From an uncultured Pseudomonadota bacterium (GTDB taxonomy: Bacteria > Pseudomonadota > Gammaproteobacteria > Methylococcales > Methylomonadaceae): a DNA stretch of 8,821 bases. Below, one piece after another: positions 1-6,245 of this stretch. Positions within the stretch are counted from its first letter, which is position 1. Every line of letters starts with the position of its first letter. The DNA is taken from positions 1-8,821 of the forward strand of contig CAIZCB010000109.1 of the NCBI GenBank assembly GCA_903931355.1. Reading direction: 5' to 3'. The translations under genes and the position numbers were made by a program. The notes below the pieces were generated by a model. That model saw nothing but the letters and a program-made list of their open reading frames with translations, did not search any database and was not told the origin of the DNA.

Positions 1-1
1 C

Positions 2-691
2 TTTAAAGGCGCTGAATTTAATGCCGCTTACCAGCAATTAAGTCACAACCATTTAATTCAGCAACCGATCAACTTAATCAGCCACTTTGCCAATGCCGAT
101 GATTTATTAGATGACAAAACTCGGCAACAGGTGGAATTGTTTAATCAAGCTACTACCGATTACCCAGGTCAACGCAGTATCGCCAACTCAGCGGGGATTA
201 TTGGCTGGCCTAATGTCAATAGTGATTGGGTGCGCCCGGGCTTAATGCTCTACGGCTGCTCACCATTTGCGGGCAAAACCGGTGCTGATTTCGGTTTGAA
301 GCCAGTAATGAATCTGCATTCTCGCTTAATTGCAGTCAAAAACGTGGCGGCTGGGGAAACCGTTGGTTATAGCGGCACGTGGCAAGCGCCAAGCGACACA
401 CGGCTAGGCGTGGTTTCGATTGGTTATGGCGATGGTTATCACCGCCACACCCGCAGCGGTGCGCCGGTTTTGGTCAACGGTCAACGGGTGCCTTTAATCG
501 GTCGGGTGTCGATGGATATGATTACCGTCGATTTAAGCAGCCAAGCCAACGCCAAAATCGGCGACCCAGTGACCTTATGGGGTGACGGTTTAGCGATTGA
601 AGAAGTCGCACATTTTGCTGACACCATTCCCTACACCCTGTTGTGCGGCATCACCCAGCGGGTACAGATTGTTGAACATCCCTACACCTAA
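2..691 (+). CDS. alr: Alanine racemase, C-terminal part (5' end outside the window)
   Basis: PLP-dependent enzyme that interconverts L- and D-alanine in the cytoplasm for peptidoglycan. The reading frame is open from base 2, so the gene begins before the window; the GTG at 131 is internal, not the start. 229 residues are visible of a usual 355-370. Seen in order: HFANAD at fragment residues 28-33 (barrel His near PLP), ANSAG, VRPGLMLYG (Arg contacting the PLP pyridine), GYGDGY (the first Tyr, codon 425-427, is the expected catalytic Tyr of the C-terminal beta domain) and GRVSMDM (substrate carboxylate region). The barrel part with the PLP-binding lysine is missing only because of the window edge. 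The stop TAA lies six bases before the radA start, so the two genes are probably co-transcribed. No damage is visible. Family assignment is very secure; whether it is the biosynthetic (alr) or catabolic (dadX) paralogue is inferred from the radA neighbour. Confidence 0.95.
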   Translation, partial: FKGAEFNAAYQQLSHNHLIQQPINLISHFANADDLLDDKTRQQVELFNQATTDYPGQRSIANSAGIIGWPNVNSDWVRPGLMLYGCSPFAGKTGADFGLKPVMNLHSRLIAVKNVAAGETVGYSGTWQAPSDTRLGVVSIGYGDGYHRHTRSGAPVLVNGQRVPLIGRVSMDMITVDLSSQANAKIGDPVTLWGDGLAIEEVAHFADTIPYTLLCGITQRVQIVEHPYT

Positions 692-697
692 ATAACG

Positions 698-2068
698 ATG
701 GCAAAAAAATCCAAAACCGCTTACGTCTGCACCGAATGTGGCACCGATTACCCCGGTTGGGCTGGGCAATGTAATCAATGCGGCGAATGGAACACCATCA
801 AAGAACTCAAACTGAGCAGCAGCAAACCCAGCCGAGATAACAGCGGTTACGCTGGCTCGCGAAGCCAAGTGCAATTATTGTCTGATGTTAATTTGGCGCA
901 AGCTGAACGCTTATCCTCTGGCTTGAGTGAATTTGATCGGGTCTTAGGCGGAGGCATCGTCAAAGGTAGCGTAGTGCTAATCGGCGGTGCACCGGGCGCA
1001 GGAAAAAGCACCATTTTGCTACAAGCGATTGCCCACATTGCACAACAACGCCCAGTTTTATATGTATCTGGTGAAGAATCGCTACAGCAAATTGCCGAAC
1101 GCGCCCATCGTTTAGGCTTGCCGACCGTGGGAATCAAAATGCTGGCCGAAACCTCGGTACAACAAATTTGCCAAATCTTGGATGAAGAACAGCCACAAGT
1201 GGTGATCATCGACTCAATTCAAGTGATGTACACCGCTGACTCCGACTCAGCTCCAGGTTCGGTTTCACAAGTTAGGGAAACCGCCAGCTATCTCACCCAA
1301 TACGCCAAACGTACCGGCATCTCGATTTTCATGGTTGGCCACGTCACTAAAGATCAATCATTGGCTGGACCAATGACTTTGAGTCATATCGTTGATGCTC
1401 AAGTGGTTTTATCCTCAACAGATGATTCACGGTTTCGAGTTTTAAGAGCCGATAAAAACCGCTTTGGCAGCGTCGGTGAACTAGGTTTTTTTGCCATGGA
1501 AAGCAATGGCTTAAAAGAAGTCAAAAATCCATCGGCGATGTTTTTATCCCGCTCAGAAAAGCCTTCCCCCGGCAGCGTGGTTACGGTTTTATGGGAAGGC
1601 ACCCGCCCTTTGTTAGTCGAAATTCAAGCCTTGGTTACCGAAAGCCAATACGGTAATCCACGTCGCTTAGCGGTGGGTTTAGATCAAAACCGCTTAGCGA
1701 TGTTATTAGCGGTATTATCGCGTCATGGCGGGATTTTTACAGCCAGTGATGAAATTTATGCCAATGTGGTGGGCGGTATCAAAGTCACCGAAACCAGTAG
1801 CGATTTAGCGATTATGGTTGGCGTGGTATCGAGCTTACGTGACCGTATCATCCCTTATGACACAGTATTTTTTGGTGAAGTCGGCTTAAATGGCGAGATA
1901 CGCCCAGTCGCGAATGGTCATGCACGCTTAAATGAAGCAGCTAAACACGGCTTTAAACGGGCAATTATTCCGAAAAGCAATAAGCCCAAAGAAACCATTA
2001 AAAACCTACAAATTCATGCGGTTAGTAATATACAAGAAGCATTAAGTGTATTAGCTGACTTAGAATAA
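698..2068 (+). CDS. radA: DNA repair protein RadA (branch-migration ATPase)
   Basis: RecA-like ATPase that works with RecA in recombination, driving branch migration and processing intermediates. The 456 residues match the family length (E. coli about 460). Domains: N-terminal zinc finger with C11, C14, C25 and C28; Walker A GAPGAGKST at 97-105; Walker B-type VVIIDS with D172; the RadA signature KNRFG at 253-257; then a Lon-protease-like domain from about residue 275 to the end, with NPSAMFLSR, EGTRPLLVEIQ, VVGGIKVTET and FGEVGLNGEIRPV. The ATG at 698 gives exactly the expected N-terminus (a few residues before the zinc finger), yet no Shine-Dalgarno sequence precedes it. With alr ending six bases upstream, translation is probably coupled to alr. 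It is followed by a 10-bp hairpin at 2077-2101. Identification is secure. Confidence 0.98.
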   Translation: MAKKSKTAYVCTECGTDYPGWAGQCNQCGEWNTIKELKLSSSKPSRDNSGYAGSRSQVQLLSDVNLAQAERLSSGLSEFDRVLGGGIVKGSVVLIGGAPGAGKSTILLQAIAHIAQQRPVLYVSGEESLQQIAERAHRLGLPTVGIKMLAETSVQQICQILDEEQPQVVIIDSIQVMYTADSDSAPGSVSQVRETASYLTQYAKRTGISIFMVGHVTKDQSLAGPMTLSHIVDAQVVLSSTDDSRFRVLRADKNRFGSVGELGFFAMESNGLKEVKNPSAMFLSRSEKPSPGSVVTVLWEGTRPLLVEIQALVTESQYGNPRRLAVGLDQNRLAMLLAVLSRHGGIFTASDEIYANVVGGIKVTETSSDLAIMVGVVSSLRDRIIPYDTVFFGEVGLNGEIRPVANGHARLNEAAKHGFKRAIIPKSNKPKETIKNLQIHAVSNIQEALSVLADLE

Positions 2069-2076
2069 AACTGGAA

Positions 2077-2101
2077 AGTTGGCGAGATTGCCTCGCCAAC
2101 T
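2077..2101. terminator. Hairpin after radA, probable terminator
   Basis: A perfect 10-bp stem (AGTTGGCGAG at 2077-2086 with CTCGCCAACT at 2092-2101) with a 5-base loop lies eight bases after the radA stop. On the + strand the following bases (ATAAAGATTA) are not a T-tract, so classical intrinsic termination of radA is uncertain. On the minus strand the stem is followed by TTCCAGTTTTATT, a better but still interrupted T-rich tail. The hairpin stands between convergent genes and could serve both. Confidence 0.6.
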
Positions 2102-2109
2102 ATAAAGAT

Positions 2110-2149
2110 TACATCCCTGTCAGTTTTCGGGGGAGAAAACCATTCCATA
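2110..2149. repeat. Imperfect direct repeat, copy 1, with internal hairpin
   Basis: Copy 1 of a roughly 40-base unit repeated about 50 bases further on. It opens with TACATCCCTGT and closes with CATTCCATA (2141-2149). Between these is a 6-bp stem, GTTTTC (2123-2128) with GAAAAC (2135-2140), around a G-rich loop (GGGGGA). It lies in the gap between radA and the convergent 112-residue gene and has no coding potential. The family of the element is not recognised. Confidence 0.6.
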
Positions 2150-2159
2150 CTAATAAAAA

Positions 2160-2200
2160 TACATCCATGTTAGGTATATTGGAGGCATACCCATTCCATA
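2160..2200. repeat. Imperfect direct repeat, copy 2, with internal hairpin
   Basis: Copy 2 of the unit. It opens with TACATCCATGT and closes with CATTCCATA (2192-2200), both nearly the same as copy 1. The middle has different bases but still forms a stem, GGTAT (2173-2177) with ATACC (2187-2191), around ATTGGAGGC. In both copies the stem begins two bases after TGT and ends directly before CATTCCATA, and both loops contain purine-rich GGAG or GGGGAG. It ends five bases before the stop codon of the minus-strand gene at 2206. Confidence 0.6.
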
Positions 2201-2205
2201 AAACC

Positions 2206-2544
2206 TTATTTTTTAGTTAATTTTTTCTCAGCTTCATCAATCGTTGCATTCAAAGTTTCAACAACTTTTTGATTATTTGCCTGTGCGCGATTAGCCGACT
2301 CAGAAATAATTGCGTTATCCGCATTCGCTTCCTTAACTAAACATTCAAAAAAATTTTTAGTTTTATTTTGCCAATCACCTATCGCATCCATGCTTTTATT
2401 AAATGATTTAACATCTTGATCGGCAATAACAGGCGGACTAGGTTGTTCGCCACAATTTGTCGGTGACCAAGCACCATTAGCAATAGTCCCAGCAACGGCT
2501 GAATTGGCTATAAATAAAAATAAAAATATAAAACCTAATCTCAT
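2206..2544 (-). CDS. Small secreted protein, uncharacterised (112 aa)
   Basis: No known function. Residues 2-18 form a short signal peptide (hydrophobic FIFLFLFIA, then SAVA), with likely cleavage after A18 by signal peptidase I, leaving a mature periplasmic or secreted protein of about 94 residues. Two cysteines only, C31 in PTNCG and C68 in FECLVKEAN, could form one disulphide. From about residue 45 the chain looks helical and charged, and the Lys/Glu-rich end may be a coiled coil. The pattern PTNCG, then W58, then ECLVKEANADN resembles small exported hypothetical proteins I recall from proteobacteria, which supports a real gene. The ATG at 2544 places the signal peptide correctly, but the Shine-Dalgarno sequence is poor. 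A perfect terminator-like hairpin with seven Ts ends only 14 bases upstream, so the promoter must lie before that hairpin. A direct-repeat pair follows the stop. Confidence 0.8.
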   Translation of the reverse strand: MRLGFIFLFLFIANSAVAGTIANGAWSPTNCGEQPSPPVIADQDVKSFNKSMDAIGDWQNKTKNFFECLVKEANADNAIISESANRAQANNQKVVETLNATIDEAEKKLTKK

Positions 2545-2558
2545 AAATACTTATTCAT

Positions 2559-2581
2559 AAAAAAATCGGGCCTAAGCCCGA
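2559..2581 (-). terminator. Rho-independent terminator, or leader attenuator of the 112-aa gene
   Basis: On the minus strand, a 6-bp G+C-rich stem (TCGGGC at 2581-2576 with GCCCGA at 2571-2566) with loop TTAG is followed at once by seven Ts (2565-2559). This is a textbook intrinsic terminator. It lies about 100 bases after the DUF1097-like gene, so it may end that transcript. It also ends 14 bases before the next start codon (2544), so it may sit inside the leader of the 112-residue gene. Confidence 0.8.
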
Positions 2582-2595
2582 AAAGGAAAGAGGAA

Positions 2596-2620
2596 ATAAT
2601 GCTTTAAATTAAAGCATTAT
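2596..2620. repeat. 11-bp perfect inverted repeat, AT-rich
   Basis: ATAATGCTTTA (2596-2606) pairs with TAAAGCATTAT (2610-2620) around a 3-base centre. It lies between the DUF1097-like gene and the terminator hairpin at 2559-2581. It may be an operator, a 3'-end stabilising hairpin or part of a leader. Its right edge overlaps a possible minus-strand -10 box, GATAAT (2621-2616). Confidence 0.6.
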
Positions 2621-2621
2621 C
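2616..2621 (-). promoter_or_regulatory. Possible -10 box for the 112-aa gene
   Basis: GATAAT on the minus strand matches TATAAT at five of six positions and lies between the DUF1097-like stop and the terminator-like hairpin. No convincing -35 is seen at 16-18 bases. It is proposed because the 112-residue gene has no room for a promoter after the hairpin. A second candidate, TATGAT, lies a few bases upstream. Low confidence. Confidence 0.2.
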
Positions 2622-2678
2622 AATATCATACATAAAACAGTATTAATTTAAAATGTGGCTAATTGTCGCACCGATAAA

Positions 2679-3200
2679 TTACTGCTTTTCGAGTTTCGCA
2701 GCCAATTGAGCTGAAAACTGTCCAAAAAAGGTACCGACTACAATCGAAATCGAAATAACCAACAAAGGGTTATCCAAAGAAATACCTAACAATACATCTT
2801 GATTTAATTTATCAGGTGTCTGCAATAAATAGGCGAATGTAGATGAATAACCTAAAACACTTGCAGGGATAGTCGCTAATTGAGGAATTTTAGCCGCCAA
2901 ACATAAAACCAAAACTGCCACTGAAACAGTAATTGCAGCCATGACAGAAAAACCAGGTGCTGCTTCAGTCGATGTTTCAGTTAATATAACTGCAGTTACC
3001 CAGGCCATAATCACCCCAAAAATCCCACAGACAATCGTATTTTTCAGTGCTTCTTTTGTCGCTCCCAAAAAGAAATAAGCCGCCCACGCTATAGTTGCGG
3101 CCCAAATAAAAAATACACCACTCGCTGGCCCAACTGCTAGAAAAGTAGCAACTCCAGATAAGCCACTGATACTAAGAGAAAGCGCTGTCAATTTATCCAT
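2679..3200 (-). CDS. DUF1097-like inner-membrane protein (173 aa)
   Basis: Integral inner-membrane protein of unknown function. About six hydrophobic helices can be drawn (roughly residues 5-24, 27-47, 54-74, 84-103, 110-126 and 144-164), with short loops and a charged C-terminus (KLEKQ). The length and the pattern of Gly/Ala-rich helices beginning with LSGVATFLAVG and AYFFLGA resemble the DUF1097 family, typified by E. coli YcdZ (about 163 aa). That assignment is from memory of the family and is moderate. No catalytic or metal-binding pattern is visible and no substrate can be named. The start at 3200 is well supported: AGGTG (3209-3205) lies four bases before the ATG. It lies downstream of the HU gene on the same strand, but a terminator-like hairpin separates them. 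A palindrome and a terminator follow its stop. Confidence 0.75.
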   Translation of the reverse strand: MDKLTALSLSISGLSGVATFLAVGPASGVFFIWAATIAWAAYFFLGATKEALKNTIVCGIFGVIMAWVTAVILTETSTEAAPGFSVMAAITVSVAVLVLCLAAKIPQLATIPASVLGYSSTFAYLLQTPDKLNQDVLLGISLDNPLLVISISIVVGTFFGQFSAQLAAKLEKQ

Positions 3201-3227
3201 AAATCACCTAAATAAACCTCTAAATTG

Positions 3228-3261
3228 AAAAAAATTTGTTGTATAGAGGAAAAATACAACA
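3228..3261 (-). terminator. Rho-independent terminator of the HU gene
   Basis: On the minus strand, TGTTGTAT (3261-3254) pairs with ATACAACA (3244-3237), an 8-bp perfect stem with a 9-base loop. AAA and then seven Ts (3234-3228) follow. It begins eight bases after the HU stop codon and separates HU from the DUF1097-like gene. The stem is AT-rich, so termination may be incomplete. Confidence 0.7.
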
Positions 3262-3269
3262 CCTAAAGT

Positions 3270-3542
3270 TTAACCCAATTGATCCCGAAAAAACTTACTG
3301 GCTTTGAAAGAGACTTTTTTACCAGCAGGTAAAGTTATCGGCTCGCCGGTTTTGGGATTACGCCCTACCCTTGCTGCACGCGGTTTAACTTCAAAACTAC
3401 CGAAACCAATCAAATTGACAGCCTCACCTTCCGCTAATTTATCTTTAATTGCGTTGAGAATAGCGTTTACTGTTCGACTTGATTGAGCGCCATTCAAATT
3501 GGCATACGATGAGACCGCATCGATTAATTGAGTTTTATTCAT
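3270..3542 (-). CDS. HU-family nucleoid-associated DNA-binding protein
   Basis: Small basic DNA-binding protein that bends and compacts DNA as a dimer. The chain is exactly 90 residues, the classic HU length: N-terminal helices (MNKTQLIDAV to about residue 38), the core GFGSFEV at 46-52, the beta-arm with RNPKTGEPI at 61-69, where the Pro of RNP intercalates into DNA, and the final KKVSFKASKFFRDQL. An in-frame ATG at 3614 would add 24 AT-coded residues with no homology. The start at 3542 is chosen because AAGGA lies six bases before it and MNKTQLI is the normal HU N-terminus. HU-beta (hupB), HU-alpha and other HU paralogues cannot be separated here, and IHF is less likely given RNPKTGE and the length. 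It does not sit next to lon, where hupB often lies, so it may be an extra copy. Confidence 0.95.
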   Translation of the reverse strand: MNKTQLIDAVSSYANLNGAQSSRTVNAILNAIKDKLAEGEAVNLIGFGSFEVKPRAARVGRNPKTGEPITLPAGKKVSFKASKFFRDQLG

Positions 3543-3548
3543 CACAAA

Positions 3549-3553
3549 TCCTT
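3549..3553 (-). promoter_or_regulatory. Ribosome binding site fixing the HU start
   Basis: AAGGA on the minus strand, six bases before the ATG at 3542. It supports the 90-residue HU start over the upstream in-frame ATG at 3614, which has no such site. Confidence 0.8.
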
Positions 3554-3600
3554 TTAAATTGAAAACCTTAAATTCATAGAAATAATTTAAAAAATACGCA

Positions 3601-3855
3601 TTATTTAACATCACGATTTATAAAAACAGACTTTATAAATCCTCCTTTTACAGTTTTTGACTTTTTAACACCCAAGTATTGAAAGAACTTTGAAACAACA
3701 ACAAATAACAACATAAGCATTGCATTTGAAACAATCAAAATAACTGGTATTCCTAAAAAACTATCTAGCAATATAGTTTCAGGATTTAAAGATAATGCAT
3801 TTGCATCATTGCTTAGCATTGAAAACACAATACTTAATTTATAAAAACTTTTCAC
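3601..3855 (-). CDS. Doubtful small membrane protein (84 aa)
   Basis: Not recognised. The frame opens with GTG at 3855 and has no Shine-Dalgarno sequence. Residues 1-20 (MKSFYKL through NDANA) could be a weak signal peptide, and residues about 33-55 are a strong hydrophobic segment (IPVILIVSNAMLMLLFVVV) followed by a Lys-rich tail, so the product would be a single-pass membrane protein with the basic tail inside. It lies 58 bases upstream of HU on the same strand. Base composition is very AT-rich like its surroundings, where open frames arise easily. In favour: a plausible membrane topology with positive-inside charge. Against: the start, the missing RBS and no recognised family. An internal ATG at 3819 is a possible alternative start, also without an RBS. 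Confidence 0.35.
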   Translation of the reverse strand: MKSFYKLSIVFSMLSNDANALSLNPETILLDSFLGIPVILIVSNAMLMLLFVVVSKFFQYLGVKKSKTVKGGFIKSVFINRDVK

Positions 3856-3887
3856 ATCTAAACCATACTAAACTATGTTCATAAAAT

Positions 3888-3905
3888 TTTACTGACTTTA
3901 GTAAA
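3888..3905 (-). terminator. Weak hairpin after the TonB receptor gene
   Basis: On the minus strand, TTTACT (3905-3900) pairs with AGTAAA (3893-3888) with a 6-base loop, followed by ATTTTATG. It lies about 50 bases after the receptor stop. The stem is short and AT-rich, so it is only a possible terminator, but nothing better exists in this gap (3856-3957). Confidence 0.35.
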
Positions 3906-3957
3906 TCCAGTAATTAAATACATTTGATAGCAATAAACCACCGGTTACTATAAAAAC

Positions 3958-6228
3958 TTAAAATTTGAAACTAACTTCAGCAATAAAATTTCTACCGGGG
4001 TTAGGCGCAAATTGAAAATATTCTTGATTCAACAAGTTATTGACTGCAAAACTGACACTCGTGCTTTTAATAGGGCTGTATTTCAACTTAGTATCAAACA
4101 ACCAAAACGATTGAAAACCACCATAAACATCATGAACATAATCAAGATTTTCTGCAGTATCAAACGATTCTGAAACATAGCGCCCAATGAAAGTACCCGA
4201 CCATTGTTCCCAATTCGCCTCTAATCCAGCAGTAAACAAATGCTCTGGTGCATTAGTCAGACGCTTGCCGTTTTGAATTGGAATAAATTTATTCTCAATT
4301 GTTTGTGCGGTAGGCGTCCAAGTGTAATTGTTGTAATAAGTCAACCAATCGGTAATTTTCTGATCAAAAGACAATTCAACCCCCCGAGTAATCGCTGAAG
4401 CAGTGTTAATTCTTTTTGTAACACTTAAATAACCAGGCTCTAAAGGTAGGGTTTGCGATGTAATCATATCTGTCAAATTATTTTCAAAAAATGTCGCTTT
4501 GACATGAGACCCTGTATCAACAATTCTTTGCTCAACACCAACCTCCCAAGATAAATTACTTTCTGGGGTTAAGGATTGATTAGCGTATGACAAAACCGTA
4601 CCTCTACGGCTATCAATATAAAGATCGCTCAATGTAGGTGGTCTAAACGACTTACCGGCTGATGCTCGTAGTGTTGCGCCTTCCCAGGGTGCGTCATAAA
4701 CAAGTGCTAATTTTGGATTCACTTCAACAGTACTCTGCTCACGATTTGGATTAAATTTATTGTTTGCGTAATCATTGCTGGTACCTGATACATCCCAAAA
4801 ATCGATTCGAGTTCCTAAATAGGCCGTCAATTTATCAGTCAAATGCATTTCATCCTGACCAAAAATTGATGTTGTAGTGGTCACTGCGTCTGCTTTCAGA
4901 TTTAACTTGCTTCGCGTTGTCCAATCAACCCAATTTGAGACGTTATAGTCCTTACGATTCATTTCGCCCTGATCAATTTCAAAACCAGCAGTCATAATGT
5001 GATCCTTCATCAAAGGGAAAACCAACTGAGCTTTGCCATTAATCATTGTGCTAGGCGCTTGGGTTGAAGTACCTGGGCCACCTGTAAAAGTTGACGCAGG
5101 GCCGACATTCGTAAACCAGTAATCACGTAAGGTATGATTGAAATTTAGAGTTAGAACCGTGTCTTTACTAAAGTTATGTTCCAATTTCACAAAACTACGT
5201 AAATCATCTTCATGCGATGGCGAGTTAAGAAAAGTACTCGGTGTAACATTCCATAAACTGCCATTTTGACTGAAGTTACCATTGGTAAAAGGACTACCAT
5301 TTGCACCGCGTAAAAAACTATTACTAGTGCTTTGGTTGTAGCCAACTTCCGAAAAGGCATAATGTAAGCCAGCCGAAACCCGAGTGTAATCATTAAAGTC
5401 ATAAAACGCTTTCAAATGACTAACATGAGACTCCCAAGGCGCTCGACCATGATCACCAACCAGCATAGTTGGCACGCCACGAGCAGTAACATCGGGAATT
5501 GCTCCCGTAACACCAGGAGTAGCAACGCCAACACGGGCTGCTGTCGCATAACCCAAAATATCCTTAATCCCATCATTTAACTCATGATGATGACCCATAC
5601 TAATTGACAAACCATTATCAAAAACATCTCGATAAATCGCACTATCACTGGTGCCCTCGGCAGCATCAAATAAGTATGAACCTTTAACCAATACCTCCCT
5701 TTTAGTTGGTTTTTTGGTGAATATCCGCATAGTGCCAGCAAACGCATTACCACCATAAAGCGCGGATCCAGATCCTGGCACAACCTCAACATGATCGATA
5801 TCTTCTGGAAAAATCGTTCCCCAATTCAAAGTTCCAAAAGTGGGATCGTTCATTTTTTGATCATCCATCATCACCAAGGTTCTAGCTCCACCGCTAATAC
5901 CTCGAACTGACTGTCTAACCGCCCGATTCCCCGAAGCCGGTAATGCACTCGTTGCACCAATAGCCATATATACGCCCGGCATTTCACGTAAAACATCACC
6001 GACTCGACGAACATCTCGCATTTCAATTTTTTTATCGTCAACGTAATGCACAGTACCTGGTGCTTTATCGAGCTGGACTTCAGATAAAGTCGCCGAAACA
6101 ACCATTGGGCTTAATTCCGTGGTATCAGATTTGTTATCGGTCGTTTGCTCATCAGCATAAACACCGAACGGCAAAGCCAATGAAATCGCTAACGTTAATT
6201 TTTTCAATGTAGGTTTACGGACAAACAT
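3958..6228 (-). CDS. TonB-dependent outer-membrane receptor (metal chelate/siderophore type)
   Basis: Outer-membrane 22-strand barrel receptor powered by TonB-ExbBD. Numbering from the upstream ATG (6237), residues 1-28 are a signal peptide ending VYA, followed by the TonB box region ELSPMVVSAT (41-50). The plug domain runs about 50-177, with QSVRGISGGARTLVMMDDQ and GSGSALYGGNAFAGTMRIFTKK, and the barrel runs to a terminal Phe. The late-barrel motif FRPPTLSDLY is typical of siderophore receptors. Extracellular regions carry GHHHE (216-218) and further His residues (263, 271, 274). The start 6228 is preferred over 6237: AAGGA (6241-6237) lies eight bases before 6228 but overlaps the upstream ATG. 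This gives 756 residues and a tidier signal peptide. The PepSY gene ends only 17 bases upstream, so they form an operon. The substrate is not readable: ferric siderophore is most likely, other metal chelates are possible. Confidence 0.95.
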   Translation of the reverse strand: MFVRKPTLKKLTLAISLALPFGVYADEQTTDNKSDTTELSPMVVSATLSEVQLDKAPGTVHYVDDKKIEMRDVRRVGDVLREMPGVYMAIGATSALPASGNRAVRQSVRGISGGARTLVMMDDQKMNDPTFGTLNWGTIFPEDIDHVEVVPGSGSALYGGNAFAGTMRIFTKKPTKREVLVKGSYLFDAAEGTSDSAIYRDVFDNGLSISMGHHHELNDGIKDILGYATAARVGVATPGVTGAIPDVTARGVPTMLVGDHGRAPWESHVSHLKAFYDFNDYTRVSAGLHYAFSEVGYNQSTSNSFLRGANGSPFTNGNFSQNGSLWNVTPSTFLNSPSHEDDLRSFVKLEHNFSKDTVLTLNFNHTLRDYWFTNVGPASTFTGGPGTSTQAPSTMINGKAQLVFPLMKDHIMTAGFEIDQGEMNRKDYNVSNWVDWTTRSKLNLKADAVTTTTSIFGQDEMHLTDKLTAYLGTRIDFWDVSGTSNDYANNKFNPNREQSTVEVNPKLALVYDAPWEGATLRASAGKSFRPPTLSDLYIDSRRGTVLSYANQSLTPESNLSWEVGVEQRIVDTGSHVKATFFENNLTDMITSQTLPLEPGYLSVTKRINTASAITRGVELSFDQKITDWLTYYNNYTWTPTAQTIENKFIPIQNGKRLTNAPEHLFTAGLEANWEQWSGTFIGRYVSESFDTAENLDYVHDVYGGFQSFWLFDTKLKYSPIKSTSVSFAVNNLLNQEYFQFAPNPGRNFIAEVSFKF

Positions 6229-6236
6229 TTCAAACA

Positions 6237-6241
6237 TCCTT
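6237..6241 (-). promoter_or_regulatory. Ribosome binding site deciding the receptor start
   Basis: AAGGA on the minus strand, between the PepSY stop and the receptor. It is eight bases before the ATG at 6228 but overlaps the ATG at 6237, so the downstream ATG is the better start. Confidence 0.7.
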
Positions 6242-6245
6242 ATTT

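Noticed and set aside
131..133. GTG at 131 as the alanine racemase start
   Set aside because: The frame is open to base 2 and contains the family motif HFANAD upstream, so the GTG is internal.
590..1602. Minus-strand frames opposite alr and radA
   Set aside because: They overlap well-conserved genes, have no ribosome sites and encode no recognisable motif.
3304..3486. Plus-strand frame opposite HU
   Set aside because: Antisense shadow of the HU gene; no family resemblance.
3543..3614. ATG at 3614 as the HU start
   Set aside because: It would add 24 residues unlike any HU; the ATG at 3542 has AAGGA in place and gives the normal 90-residue protein.
2069..3957. Mobile element or prophage remnant in the AT-rich small-gene stretch
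   Set aside because: No transposase, integrase, att-like duplication or terminal inverted repeats are visible; only composition and small genes hint at it.
5187..6101. Small minus-strand frames inside the TonB receptor gene
   Set aside because: They are alternative-frame shadows of a clear full-length receptor.
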